A stretch of 34,685 nucleotides of DNA from an uncultured Verrucomicrobiales bacterium. GTDB taxonomy: Bacteria > Verrucomicrobiota > Verrucomicrobiia > Verrucomicrobiales > Akkermansiaceae. Positions 7,823-15,861 of this stretch are shown here, piece by piece. The stretch is from the NCBI GenBank assembly GCA_938008215.1, contig CALLLS010000072.1, positions 1-34,685 of the forward strand, in the 5' to 3' direction. The notes under the pieces are model-generated. The model searched no databases and was not told where the DNA came from. It saw only the letters and a list, made by a program, of their open reading frames with translations. How positions within the stretch are numbered: position 1 is the first letter of the stretch; the number at the start of each line of letters is the position of its first letter. The translations under genes and the position numbers were made by a program.

Positions 7823-10345
7823 ATGCGCTGCTTACTCTTTCTTATCCTATTTACTCTTCCTGTAGTTTCAGACCTCGCAGTTAGACCCTACCTCGAATCT
7901 GCCTACCTTATTCGAGGGGAGAAAACGCACTTCGTTATAGAGACTACGGAGAAAATTAAAAATACCTCTAAACCCCCGAAATCGGAGTTGTATAGCATTA
8001 CCGCTGAAAGCGCTTTTGAAAACCGCTCTCCACAAGGAAGCAGAATTTTTCATTACAAATATGCCTTATCCTCTCTACATCTTGGTCAGCATACCATCCC
8101 TAGTTTCGATATAACATTAGACAACGGAGTGGTCTATAAGTGCCCTTCGCTCACATTCCGCGTTTACCCTTCGTCTGTCTTAAAGTTTAAGAAAGTGGAA
8201 ATCGCCGAAAGAGAGATCAGCTATGCCACCGCTCTTTTTATTCCGGAGAGAGACCTCTATCTCGGTGAAACAGTCCCCGCAGAATTAAAAGTCTACCTCC
8301 CCTTTCAACCAGCTTACTTCAGTGTCATTGATTATGGAGTTGCAGAAATGAAGCGTGATGGCATTTCCGCGTGGCGTTTCCAAAATGACAGGAATACGAG
8401 AAATAATTCTCCTTCTCCTTTTTTCACACCTAGTGGCCCGACCTATAGCATCACCTATAAAAGTTCTGCTCACGCTATTCGCATAGGCAAAGTCAGCATC
8501 GGTGATGGAGATGTAAGACCCGTCTTTAGAGCTGTATCTAACAATTTAGGAATGCAGAGATGGGTAGATTTACCCATGCATCTTCCTATAGAAAAAATCA
8601 GTCGTAATGCGGTCCCTCTACCTTCAGGTGCTCCTAATTCCTTTAAAGGAGCTGTTGGTAATTTTTCACTAGATGTCGCTATAGAAAATCCTGTAAGAAA
8701 CTCTAGCACTGATCCTATCACCTTAAACCTGAATATCGCAGGCACGGGAAATCTGAACAAGATTGAGCCTCCTCTTCTTAAGGCTCAAGACGGTGCATGG
8801 AAAGTATATCCTGCGACCAAAAAACAACGCGAAGCAGAGCGCCGCTTTCTGTCTGGAACTGTAGAATTCACCCAAATTCTGCGTCCTACTTCTAAACAAA
8901 ATGACGTTCCCCCGTTCGAGTTCACCTTTTTCAATCCAAAGACAAAAAGCTACTCCACCCTCACATCTAAACCGATAAATCTTCAATTAGCGGCTACCTC
9001 TAATCCTGACATAGACGAGCCACCAGCAAATCCAGAACAACCACCAAGCTTAGAAGAATCCAGCAATCCGCCTACTATCATGCCGAGTGCAAAGGAAAAT
9101 GACTATTCGCCTATCTCGCCACAAGAAAACATGACAGATGTTCTCGGTCTGATTGCCCCTCCATATTTAGACGCTCCTAAAAAATCAACGCTATGGAAGT
9201 ATTGGCAAATCTTCCCAGCTCTTCTCTCCGTCATCCTTCTCATTAATGTATTTTTTAAGCACCTCCTACCTAGCCTTCAGCCAAGTGAAAAAAAGAAAAG
9301 TATGAAGCGTGCTCTACAAGAACTTAAGAGCGCCAAAGATCCTATACCCTTCCTGAAAAAGGCCTCCAAATTCTCTCATACCTATCTCAATAAAGATGAG
9401 TTTACACCTCTTAAACAAGAGGTAGATAAAGCAAGAGATGAGCAGTGCTATTCATCCCCAGAAACTATTAAACCGAGCTTCAATGATTCTATGAAAGGGC
9501 AGCTCCTTAAGAAATTAACTCAGGCCTCTAAATCAGTCCTTTCCATTCTTCTGCTCACTATTATCACCTTACATTCTGACCTAAAAGCTGAGGAAGTAAG
9601 TGACAGCGAAAATGTATTAGAACAAGCCTATGATTATTCCCAAGAAGGTGACTTCTCCTCTGCGCTATCCACCTACTTAAGTGCATACCCAGATGCCAAC
9701 TTCCCTGTAGATATTCTTTATAACATCGGAACATGTTATGCGAAGCTAGATGAGCCAGGACAAGCCGCGCTCTATTACAGAAAAGCTCTTATTAAAGATC
9801 CAGAGCATAAAGAAGCTCTGCAAAACCTAAGGTATCTAGAGAAAGCTAAAGGCTCTATTATACTCCAACGAACTGGACTTGCTAGACAGTTAGCTGAAGC
9901 CCCTCTCACATTATTTAAAACCATTCTTTACGCTCTCATATGGTCTCTCATTCTCACCACTCTCTTATTGTTCACACTAAGCTCTAGGAGAAAACGCGCT
10001 ACTGTATGGAGCATCCTTACTCTCGCCACTATTCTCCTTCCCTTCTGCATTGCATCTATTCTCTTATATCCTAAGGATGGTGCATTTGCTTCTACCGATC
10101 AAATCGCTGTAATTACTTCATCAGACACTGTCACAGCTAGAACAGAAGCCTCCAACACCGCCAGCAGAGTCATAAAAGCTCCACCAGGAAGCATCGCTAA
10201 AGTCTTAAAACAGCGTGGTCTCTGGGCTTACCTAGAATTTGCTAATAACACACGAGGGTGGCTAAACACCAAATACCTCACAATGCTCTCTCCGGAGTCT
10301 CAACTGGAAGAAATTACTCCCGTTGAAGAAACGTCGGATTTGTGA
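7823..10345 (+). CDS. batD: BatD-BatE fusion: BatD beta-domain protein joined to TPR-SH3 protein
   Basis: An 840-aa envelope protein. A short N-terminal hydrophobic signal is followed by BatD-type beta-rich domains to about residue 390, a Pro-rich linker, and a membrane span at about 455-478, as in BatD. A second signal-like segment occurs at 570-589 (KSVLSILLLTIITLHS, ending LKA before Glu590). After it the layout is that of BatE: TPR repeats (about 592-680, with YNIGTCYAKLDEPGQAALYY), two membrane spans (about 690-750), and a C-terminal bacterial SH3 domain (about 762-825, ending GWLNTKYL). This is the last gene of the operon; it begins 4 nt after the previous stop and converges on the minus-strand gene at 10358. 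The fusion reading comes from architecture. Confidence 0.88.
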   Translation: MRCLLFLILFTLPVVSDLAVRPYLESAYLIRGEKTHFVIETTEKIKNTSKPPKSELYSITAESAFENRSPQGSRIFHYKYALSSLHLGQHTIPSFDITLDNGVVYKCPSLTFRVYPSSVLKFKKVEIAEREISYATALFIPERDLYLGETVPAELKVYLPFQPAYFSVIDYGVAEMKRDGISAWRFQNDRNTRNNSPSPFFTPSGPTYSITYKSSAHAIRIGKVSIGDGDVRPVFRAVSNNLGMQRWVDLPMHLPIEKISRNAVPLPSGAPNSFKGAVGNFSLDVAIENPVRNSSTDPITLNLNIAGTGNLNKIEPPLLKAQDGAWKVYPATKKQREAERRFLSGTVEFTQILRPTSKQNDVPPFEFTFFNPKTKSYSTLTSKPINLQLAATSNPDIDEPPANPEQPPSLEESSNPPTIMPSAKENDYSPISPQENMTDVLGLIAPPYLDAPKKSTLWKYWQIFPALLSVILLINVFFKHLLPSLQPSEKKKSMKRALQELKSAKDPIPFLKKASKFSHTYLNKDEFTPLKQEVDKARDEQCYSSPETIKPSFNDSMKGQLLKKLTQASKSVLSILLLTIITLHSDLKAEEVSDSENVLEQAYDYSQEGDFSSALSTYLSAYPDANFPVDILYNIGTCYAKLDEPGQAALYYRKALIKDPEHKEALQNLRYLEKAKGSIILQRTGLARQLAEAPLTLFKTILYALIWSLILTTLLLFTLSSRRKRATVWSILTLATILLPFCIASILLYPKDGAFASTDQIAVITSSDTVTARTEASNTASRVIKAPPGSIAKVLKQRGLWAYLEFANNTRGWLNTKYLTMLSPESQLEEITPVEETSDL

Positions 10346-10357
10346 AAATGTGAAATG

Positions 10358-11641
10358 CTATCTTGGAAAGGAAGCGACTGTTAGAATAGCATCCTTCATG
10401 CCGTGAATTTTTTTCTTATCAGCTGGGTTAATCGTGACAAGAACACCGCCTAAGGTCGTCGATTTATAATCCTCTGCAACGAAGTAATAAGGACATAATC
10501 TCACTCTACCTTTCATCTGTTTCACCTCTCCTGAAACGGGATCAAAATACGAATGCTCAACGAGCTTTGTATCTGCGAACTCTTGTAAGATTCTTGGACT
10601 ACTCTGAAAGTCATCCTGTGCTTTTTCCAACTCAGACTTCCATTCCTCACTCGAGCAATCATGTCCCACCGTCACCCCTCTAGAGCCCCAAGCTTGCTCG
10701 GAAAATCCGCTTACTTTTAAGACTAGCTCACGCTCCTTCTGGCTAAACTCTCCCACATCATCCCAACTATGCACGTTTAACTGAGGAATCGCAGCACACT
10801 CTGGTAACGGTTGAGGGTCCACTACCCACCCTTGTGGGATAATCTCTCGTAAAGTCTTTATCTGTTTCCCTCTCAACTCTTCCTCCCAATACTTTCGCAA
10901 AGAGGGAGTATGAAATAATGCTAACCACAGCTTTTCTTCCAGGTGTGGCTTTAGCGGCGGGGTTATCTCCTGCTCTAAAAAGCCTTTGATATTTGGGAGA
11001 TTTCTCCAATCGAACAACTCAAAAAAGCGATAGCAATTTTCGTTCGCTTCCGCATTCTCCGCTAAAACACATTTATAAGAACTACCCGATGGCTCACTTG
11101 CGTTTAGCTGCTCCACTAACCACTCCATTTCAGGCATATAATCAGCAGACTCCTCAGAAATGTGAACTTCGCCTCCATTTGGCAATAAGGAGCCAAATCC
11201 ACTGACCATCCCCTCACCTAAAAGGCTACTGGCTTCTACTCTCTCATACTGCTGCATCAACCACCCCGTCAGGCCCATTCCTCCAGGCACAGAATCTAAC
11301 TCTGTCATTGCGAACCCATCTTCCGTTAATAGAAGATCTGGACGAATCACGCGAGGTAACGCATTCTTATAGATACCTGTTGTCTGGGCCTCAATTAACC
11401 AGTCAGGCTTTCCCGCATCCAGTGTCTGAGAAAGCCATGGTGTAATTGTCTCCTTCTTGCTTCTCTTATAAAGCCGATCACACGCCATCTGAAATTTAAG
11501 AAGCGTATTCCCTAAACGCTCCAATGTTTTGACCTGCTTTTCATCAAGAGCAAAGGTCTCTGGCGAAAGCAAAAAAGGAAGTTCTTCCCCACGGAAGAGC
11601 CCTTTTGTAGGCAATGCCTCCTTAAATTCACCAAGCGTCAT
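10358..11641 (-). CDS. Conserved protein, possible (circularly permuted) ATP-grasp enzyme
   Basis: I do not recognise this 427-aa soluble protein with certainty. Three blocks recall ATP-grasp ligases of the circularly permuted or glutathionylspermidine-synthetase type. They are RPDLLLTEDGFAMTELDSVP near residues 100-119 (an acidic, Pro-Gly-Gly ended strand), LVLKVSGFSEQAWGSRGVTV in the third quarter (a possible ATP-binding lysine strand and Gly-rich turn), and GRVRLCPYYFVAEDY near the end. No signal peptide or membrane span is present. It begins only 2 nt after the ruvA stop, so the two are probably co-transcribed; an AGAGG stretch about 9 nt before the ATG could serve as a weak ribosome site. 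The coding call is strong; the enzyme class is a hypothesis and no substrate can be given. Confidence 0.85.
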   Translation of the reverse strand: MTLGEFKEALPTKGLFRGEELPFLLSPETFALDEKQVKTLERLGNTLLKFQMACDRLYKRSKKETITPWLSQTLDAGKPDWLIEAQTTGIYKNALPRVIRPDLLLTEDGFAMTELDSVPGGMGLTGWLMQQYERVEASSLLGEGMVSGFGSLLPNGGEVHISEESADYMPEMEWLVEQLNASEPSGSSYKCVLAENAEANENCYRFFELFDWRNLPNIKGFLEQEITPPLKPHLEEKLWLALFHTPSLRKYWEEELRGKQIKTLREIIPQGWVVDPQPLPECAAIPQLNVHSWDDVGEFSQKERELVLKVSGFSEQAWGSRGVTVGHDCSSEEWKSELEKAQDDFQSSPRILQEFADTKLVEHSYFDPVSGEVKQMKGRVRLCPYYFVAEDYKSTTLGGVLVTINPADKKKIHGMKDAILTVASFPR

Positions 11642-11643
11642 TT

Positions 11644-12246
11644 TTATCTACCTCTTAGCGATGCACGAATAAGATCCTCCACACTTGCGTCTGGATTCTC
11701 CTTAAGGGCAACCGTGATAGTTTTTCTCGCATCCACTTGCTTAAACCCTAAGGCTAAGAGTGCCAACTCAGCTTCTTGAGAAGAACTTGGGGCAGAAAGT
11801 GAACCGCCTGCGCTGTCGCCTCCACTCCATGTTTCAGCCACTCCCACCTTATCTTTAAGCTCTAGGATGATGCGCTCTGCAGTCTTTTTGCCAAGACCTT
11901 TTATGGTAGAAAGAGTCTTAGAATCATCATTCACGACCGCTTCTTTAAATTGTCCCACAGGCATACCACTGAGAATAGCCATTGCAATGCTTGGACCGAT
12001 CCCGCTCACACGATTTACAAGTAGTAGGAAGATATCTTTCTCTTCCTTCGCTGCAAATCCATAAAGCGTATGGGCATTCTCACGAATATGCTGATATGTT
12101 AAGAGGCTTACCTCCTGCCCTTCTACAGGATTTAATTTATCCACCACGATCTGTGGCACATGAACCTCATAGCCTACTCCTCCACAATCTAAGATCAGCC
12201 TATTCGGCCAGCTCTCCCATACTTTTCCTTTTAATCGTGCTATCAT
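11644..12246 (-). CDS. ruvA: Holliday junction branch migration protein RuvA
   Basis: RuvA binds four-way DNA junctions as a tetramer and loads the RuvB motor. The 200-aa product has normal family length and all three domains. The OB-fold starts with MIARLKGKVWESWPNRLILD. Paired helix-hairpin-helix motifs are seen as GIGPSIAMAILSGM and IKGLGKKTAERIILELKDKV (about residues 75-130). After a variable linker, the C-terminal RuvB-binding domain (about 155-200) carries the ELALLALGFKQVDARKTI segment. It sits between the AGCS symporter (41 nt upstream) and the possible ATP-grasp gene (2 nt downstream). RuvB and RuvC genes are not in the window. Confidence 0.97.
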   Translation of the reverse strand: MIARLKGKVWESWPNRLILDCGGVGYEVHVPQIVVDKLNPVEGQEVSLLTYQHIRENAHTLYGFAAKEEKDIFLLLVNRVSGIGPSIAMAILSGMPVGQFKEAVVNDDSKTLSTIKGLGKKTAERIILELKDKVGVAETWSGGDSAGGSLSAPSSSQEAELALLALGFKQVDARKTITVALKENPDASVEDLIRASLRGR

Positions 12247-12287
12247 TTTAAAATGTTAGGCGGCTTTCTTAAGTCGCACTTATCAAA

Positions 12288-13847
12288 CTACTTACCGTCT
12301 ATCTCCTTCGTATGCTTCATGTAATCTGCCAGCTCTCTCTTAACGATCGGAATCATAAGATACACCCCTATCAAATTTGGAACCGCCATAGCGAAGAGTG
12401 AGGCGTCTGAGAAATCCACAGCCGCACCCATAGAAGCCGACGAACCTACTACTATCATAAGGCAGAAGAGAACCTTATAAATGATTCCTACTATCTTGTT
12501 TTTACCGAAGAGGTATTGCCAAGCCTGAAGCCCGTAATAGCTCCAGGTTAGAAGAGTGGAGAACGCAAAGAGTGCCACGCAGATGAAGAGAATATACTTA
12601 AAGCTACTGTGCACCGTTTCAAAGGCGAGTGACGTCATCTGAATCCCAAGACCGAACCCTGTATCTTGTCCGAGGATAAACTCTTGCCCATTTAAAGTGT
12701 AATTTGAAGTATTTCCATCAAACTCCATCCCGATCACTAACACGAGAGACGTCATCGAACATACAACGACAGTATCTAAGAACGGTTCTAGCAATGCTAC
12801 AAGCCCCTCAGATGCAGGCTTATCAGTCTTTACTGCAGAGTGTGCTATCGGGGCGGAACCAATCCCAGCTTCATTAGAAAAGGTAGAACGCTTAATTCCC
12901 CAAAAAATCGCTCCCAGCACCCCACCCGCAATTGCGGCTCTTGGCTGAAAGGCTTCAGACATAATTGTAGAGATGGCGCGGGGAACTTCCCCTAAATTCA
13001 TAAAAATAACGATAAGCGCAGAAACCACATAAACAATACACATAACAGGAACAAGAGAGCTGGTCACCTTCGCAATTCCTTTAATCCCTCCCAGAATAAC
13101 AAGCCCAGTAAGAACCGCTAGCACGAGACCGAACACCCATTGATTACTTGAAAAGAAACTCCCCTCTCCACCAGTAATATTAATTAACTGTGCTGTTACT
13201 TGGTTTACTTGAAAAATATTCCCTCCTCCGAAGGATGCTAGAATACAAAAAATTGCGAACAAAAAGGAAAGAATAACGCCAAGTGGTGCCAGCCCTCTCT
13301 CTTTTAAACCCTCTTTGAGATAATACATCCCTCCACCTCTAACCGTTCCATCTAAATCAAATTTACGATACTTTACACCGAGAGTACATTCCGCAAACTT
13401 TGTAGCCATTCCTAAAAATCCTGCAAGAAACAGCCAGAACGCCACACCAGGTCCTCCTAAAGCAATGCCGATAGCGACCCCTGCAATATTTCCTAAACCT
13501 ACCGTTCCAGAAACAGCCGTTGCTAATGCTTGAAAGTGCGTAATTTGCCCTGGTGCGTCCGGAGAAGTATACTTCCCTTTTACGGTGCGTAAGGCGGTCT
13601 TAATCCCGCTAATATTAATGAATTTGAAGACTAAAGTGCTTACCACTCCACCTAGTGCAAGCCAGATAACAATCCACTGAACACCGTAATCATTAATCGT
13701 AAACTTAGAGAACACCCCATTGACAAACCATCCTGTCGCATTCGCAAACCCTTCATCGATCACTTTATCAAAGGACTTAGAATCTTGCCCGAAGCTGCTG
13801 AGCATAGAGAAAAAAGAAAAAAGAAAAACAGTAAGAAAACGTTTCAT
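12288..13847 (-). CDS. Sodium:alanine/glycine symporter, AGCS family
   Basis: An inner-membrane transporter that takes up a small amino acid (alanine or glycine in characterised members) with sodium. The 519-aa protein has about ten hydrophobic spans and the family signature around residues 110-125 (ATAVSGTVGLGNIAGVAIG), as well as a GLGIQMTSLAFETV segment and a SNEAGIGSAPIAHSA block typical of AGCS proteins. The N-terminus carries an extra signal-like stretch (MKRFLTVFLFSFFSMLSSFG) before the first core span; such extensions occur in aquatic Bacteroidetes-like members. The ATG has no ribosome site. Four bases upstream is a small inverted repeat (13852-13865) that could be an operator or an RNA hairpin. 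Substrate cannot be fixed from sequence. Confidence 0.93.
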   Translation of the reverse strand: MKRFLTVFLFSFFSMLSSFGQDSKSFDKVIDEGFANATGWFVNGVFSKFTINDYGVQWIVIWLALGGVVSTLVFKFINISGIKTALRTVKGKYTSPDAPGQITHFQALATAVSGTVGLGNIAGVAIGIALGGPGVAFWLFLAGFLGMATKFAECTLGVKYRKFDLDGTVRGGGMYYLKEGLKERGLAPLGVILSFLFAIFCILASFGGGNIFQVNQVTAQLINITGGEGSFFSSNQWVFGLVLAVLTGLVILGGIKGIAKVTSSLVPVMCIVYVVSALIVIFMNLGEVPRAISTIMSEAFQPRAAIAGGVLGAIFWGIKRSTFSNEAGIGSAPIAHSAVKTDKPASEGLVALLEPFLDTVVVCSMTSLVLVIGMEFDGNTSNYTLNGQEFILGQDTGFGLGIQMTSLAFETVHSSFKYILFICVALFAFSTLLTWSYYGLQAWQYLFGKNKIVGIIYKVLFCLMIVVGSSASMGAAVDFSDASLFAMAVPNLIGVYLMIPIVKRELADYMKHTKEIDGK

Positions 13848-13961
13848 AGTAGGGTAAAGTTACCCAGCGACGCTAACTACTTAGATCATAAGATCAATAT
13901 CATTTTCTAAATCCCTTTGACCATGTCCATTCATAGTATTATCTGTGTCTAATATAAACCA

Positions 13962-15203
13962 TTGAAAGCGTTCCAAATACTTCTCCGTATCACAATACCC
14001 CTTCTCATCTTAGGTGGTGGGGTTTTTGTGTGGAGTATTCTAAAGAAGCAAGCTTCTACAGAAAAGCCAAACACCGCTAACGTTCGTATGTCTCAACCTA
14101 GGCTTGGTGAGATCGCGAAGGCTCAGAAAAATGACACAGAAGCTCCTGGGCACCCTGTGGAAGTTCTCCCCCTAGAACATACCACTTACCAAGTTTATAT
14201 TCCCTCACGGGGTGAGTCCGTGCCTGGAGAAGAAACGGAAATCCTCGCCGAAACAGAAGGGAAAATTCACACCATCTCTCCCAATTTTGAAATCGGCTCT
14301 TTCGTAAAAGAAGGTGAAATCCTCGTTCAGCTAGACCAAGAAGATTTACGGGCGGATGTCGCCATTGCAGAAGCTCGCGTCGCACAAGCGGAAGCAACTT
14401 TAGCTCAAGAAAAAGCTCAGGCTGAACAAGCTCTTCTTAATTGGACAGACATTGGATACGAGGATGAGCCAGGAGACCTCGTCTTAAGGAAGCCTCAGCT
14501 CAAACAAGCGGAAGCCACACTGAAAAGTGCTCAGGCCCAAGTAGAAAAAGAAAAGCGCGAACTTGAACGCTCCATCATCCGCTCGCCCTATCATGGAATT
14601 GTAGCAGAACGGATCGTCAGCCTCGGACAAAAGCTTTCCAGAGGGAATATTATCGGAAGAATCCTCGCGACTTCACATGCTGAAATCAGCTTGCCCATTT
14701 CTGTTAGTCACGAGGTCTTCATGCCAGATAACATACAAAATATCCCCGTATCTTTTTCCAATCCCCTTATTTCCGACGACTCACTCACTTGGGAAGGCTT
14801 CATTACTAACCGTGAACCACAAGTAGACGAAAACACAAAACAGCTGCACCTACGCGCACGTATTCAAGACCCTTACCGTATTAAGAATGAAGGGAAACCA
14901 CTCCCTGTTGGGCAGCCCGTCATTGCTCAAATTAAGGGTAAGGAGATAGAGCAAGTTTACGTCGTGCCAAAAAAAGCTCTCCGCGGAGCGAATGAAATTC
15001 ACATCGCCACTCCAGAGAAACGCCTGAAAGTATTAACGATCGATCCGATATGGACAGCTGAAGACAACATCATCTTTAAAGCAGACCTTCCCGAAGGAAC
15101 TCACTGGATAAAAACTGTTCTTAGAAGAGGGATAAATGAGATGAAACTAGAATTTATTGAGGATAAAGCTAAACAAGAAACGGTAAGCAAACCCACTTCG
15201 TAA
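13962..15203 (+). CDS. RND-type efflux membrane fusion protein (HlyD/AcrA family), orphan
   Basis: A periplasmic adaptor subunit of the RND/HlyD class, which links an inner-membrane pump to an outer-membrane channel. The 413-aa product has an N-terminal membrane anchor (residues 7-26, LRITIPLLILGGGVFVWSI), a biotinyl-lipoyl half motif (EGKIHTISPNFEIGSFVKEG), an alpha-helical hairpin rich in Ala/Glu/Gln (about 130-200), the second lipoyl half (SPYHGIVAERIVSLGQKL) and a beta-barrel domain. The start is a TTG at 13962; the next in-frame ATG would cut off the anchor, so TTG is preferred. No RND or ABC pump or TolC gene lies beside it, since the next gene is an Fe-S carrier. It may serve a pump encoded elsewhere. 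Confidence 0.9.
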   Translation: MKAFQILLRITIPLLILGGGVFVWSILKKQASTEKPNTANVRMSQPRLGEIAKAQKNDTEAPGHPVEVLPLEHTTYQVYIPSRGESVPGEETEILAETEGKIHTISPNFEIGSFVKEGEILVQLDQEDLRADVAIAEARVAQAEATLAQEKAQAEQALLNWTDIGYEDEPGDLVLRKPQLKQAEATLKSAQAQVEKEKRELERSIIRSPYHGIVAERIVSLGQKLSRGNIIGRILATSHAEISLPISVSHEVFMPDNIQNIPVSFSNPLISDDSLTWEGFITNREPQVDENTKQLHLRARIQDPYRIKNEGKPLPVGQPVIAQIKGKEIEQVYVVPKKALRGANEIHIATPEKRLKVLTIDPIWTAEDNIIFKADLPEGTHWIKTVLRRGINEMKLEFIEDKAKQETVSKPTS

Positions 15204-15212
15204 AATTTACTT

Positions 15213-15241
15213 TAGACAATTTTCATTTCAGTAGTTATACT
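15213..15241 (+). promoter_or_regulatory. Sigma-70-type promoter giving a probable leaderless mRNA
   Basis: The -35 box TAGACA (15213-15218) matches TTGACA at 5 of 6 positions. The -10 box TATACT (15236-15241) matches TATAAT at 5 of 6, and the spacer is exactly 17 nt. Transcription would start about 7 nt after the -10 box, which is at the A of the ATG at 15248, so the transcript of the Fe-S carrier gene should have no leader. The promoter lies in the 44-nt gap after the membrane fusion gene. The boxes are seen; their use is inferred. Confidence 0.62.
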
Positions 15242-15247
15242 CTCACT

Positions 15248-15637
15248 ATGATTAATTTAACAAACGTTGCAAAAGCTTCACTCGCTTCACTTCTAGAAAG
15301 AAAAAACGCTAGTTCTGAAGAAGGTCTACGCCTATCAGTCCAAAAAGGCGGATGTGCAGGTTTACAATACGCAATGGAGGTAGAAACCAAACAAGAATCA
15401 GACCTTACCGCAGGTGACGATCAAGCACGCGTCTTCATTGCACAAGACGCAGTTGAGTATCTCCAAGGAATGACCCTAGATTACTCTATCAGTCTCGCTG
15501 ACTCTGGATTTAAGATCATTAATCCAAACGCCGCCCGCGCTTGTGGATGCGGAACATCCTTTGAACCTAAGAAAGAAGGAAATACGGAAGCGCTAGAGCA
15601 AGGCGAAGAGTGCGAAAGTGAATTACAGGAAAAGTAA
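15248..15637 (+). CDS. A-type iron-sulfur carrier protein (IscA/ErpA/HesB family)
   Basis: An A-type carrier that accepts and delivers [2Fe-2S] or [4Fe-4S] clusters to apo-proteins in the cytoplasm. The 129-aa product has the three family cysteines: Cys36 in KGGCAGLQYAM and Cys99/Cys101 in ARACGCGTSF. The family core of about 105-110 aa ends soon after the last cysteine; the remaining 20 or so residues are an acidic tail (EALEQGEECESELQEK) that carries a further Cys and is unusual. It cannot be assigned to IscA, ErpA or SufA from sequence alone. It likely has its own promoter (15213-15241). No isc or suf genes adjoin it. Confidence 0.94.
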   Translation: MINLTNVAKASLASLLERKNASSEEGLRLSVQKGGCAGLQYAMEVETKQESDLTAGDDQARVFIAQDAVEYLQGMTLDYSISLADSGFKIINPNAARACGCGTSFEPKKEGNTEALEQGEECESELQEK

Positions 15638-15649
15638 TCTTACTTTCCT
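15627..15649 (+). terminator. Weak hairpin at the 3' end of the Fe-S carrier gene
   Basis: An inverted repeat overlaps the TAA stop: AGGAAAAGTAA pairs with TTACTTTCCT with one bulged A and a very tight turn. No T-run follows, so it is at best a weak or factor-assisted terminator. It lies in a convergent gap. Confidence 0.3.
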
Positions 15650-15836
15650 ATGCGAAGGTATAAATGTTTATAGCTTACTTTCAAGCTTGAGAATTCATTA
15701 AATCAATATTTAAAGAATTCTTATCGATTTCTTATTACTTTTAACTCACTCTCAGCTAACGGTAACTACTTTAGTTTCTCGGCTACCTATCAAACTAGAA
15801 AAAAAGCCGATATTCTCTGCCCGACACGCTAAATGT

Positions 15837-15860
15837 TGTCCAAATCTCCAGCATTCCTGC
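15837..15860. repeat. Direct repeat copy B flanking the small exported-protein gene
   Basis: This 24-bp stretch (TGTCCAAAT, then CTCCAGCATTCCTGC on the plus strand) matches 16852-16875 at 22 of 24 positions in the same orientation. It ends one base from the stop codon of the minus-strand gene at 15862. Read on the minus strand in a different frame, it encodes AGMLEIWT, close to the AGMLGIWT that copy A encodes inside the long gene. It therefore looks like a duplicated or displaced piece of that gene. Confidence 0.75.
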
Positions 15861-15861
15861 T

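Noticed and set aside
10355-10392. Inverted repeat ATGCTAT/ATAGCAT at the converging ends of the BatD-E and ATP-grasp-like genes
   Set aside because: Only 7 bp with a loop of 24 nt and no T-run, mostly within coding sequence; too weak to call a terminator.
13917-13945. Possible promoter TTGACC / TATCTG before the membrane fusion protein gene
   Set aside because: The -35 box is good and spacing is 17 nt, but the -10 box matches only 3 of 6 positions; not reported as a feature.
15779-15810. TCGGCT/AGCCGA hairpin in the convergent gap after the Fe-S carrier gene
   Set aside because: The stem is only 6 bp around 20 nt, and the T-run lies in the loop, so it does not fit a terminator.
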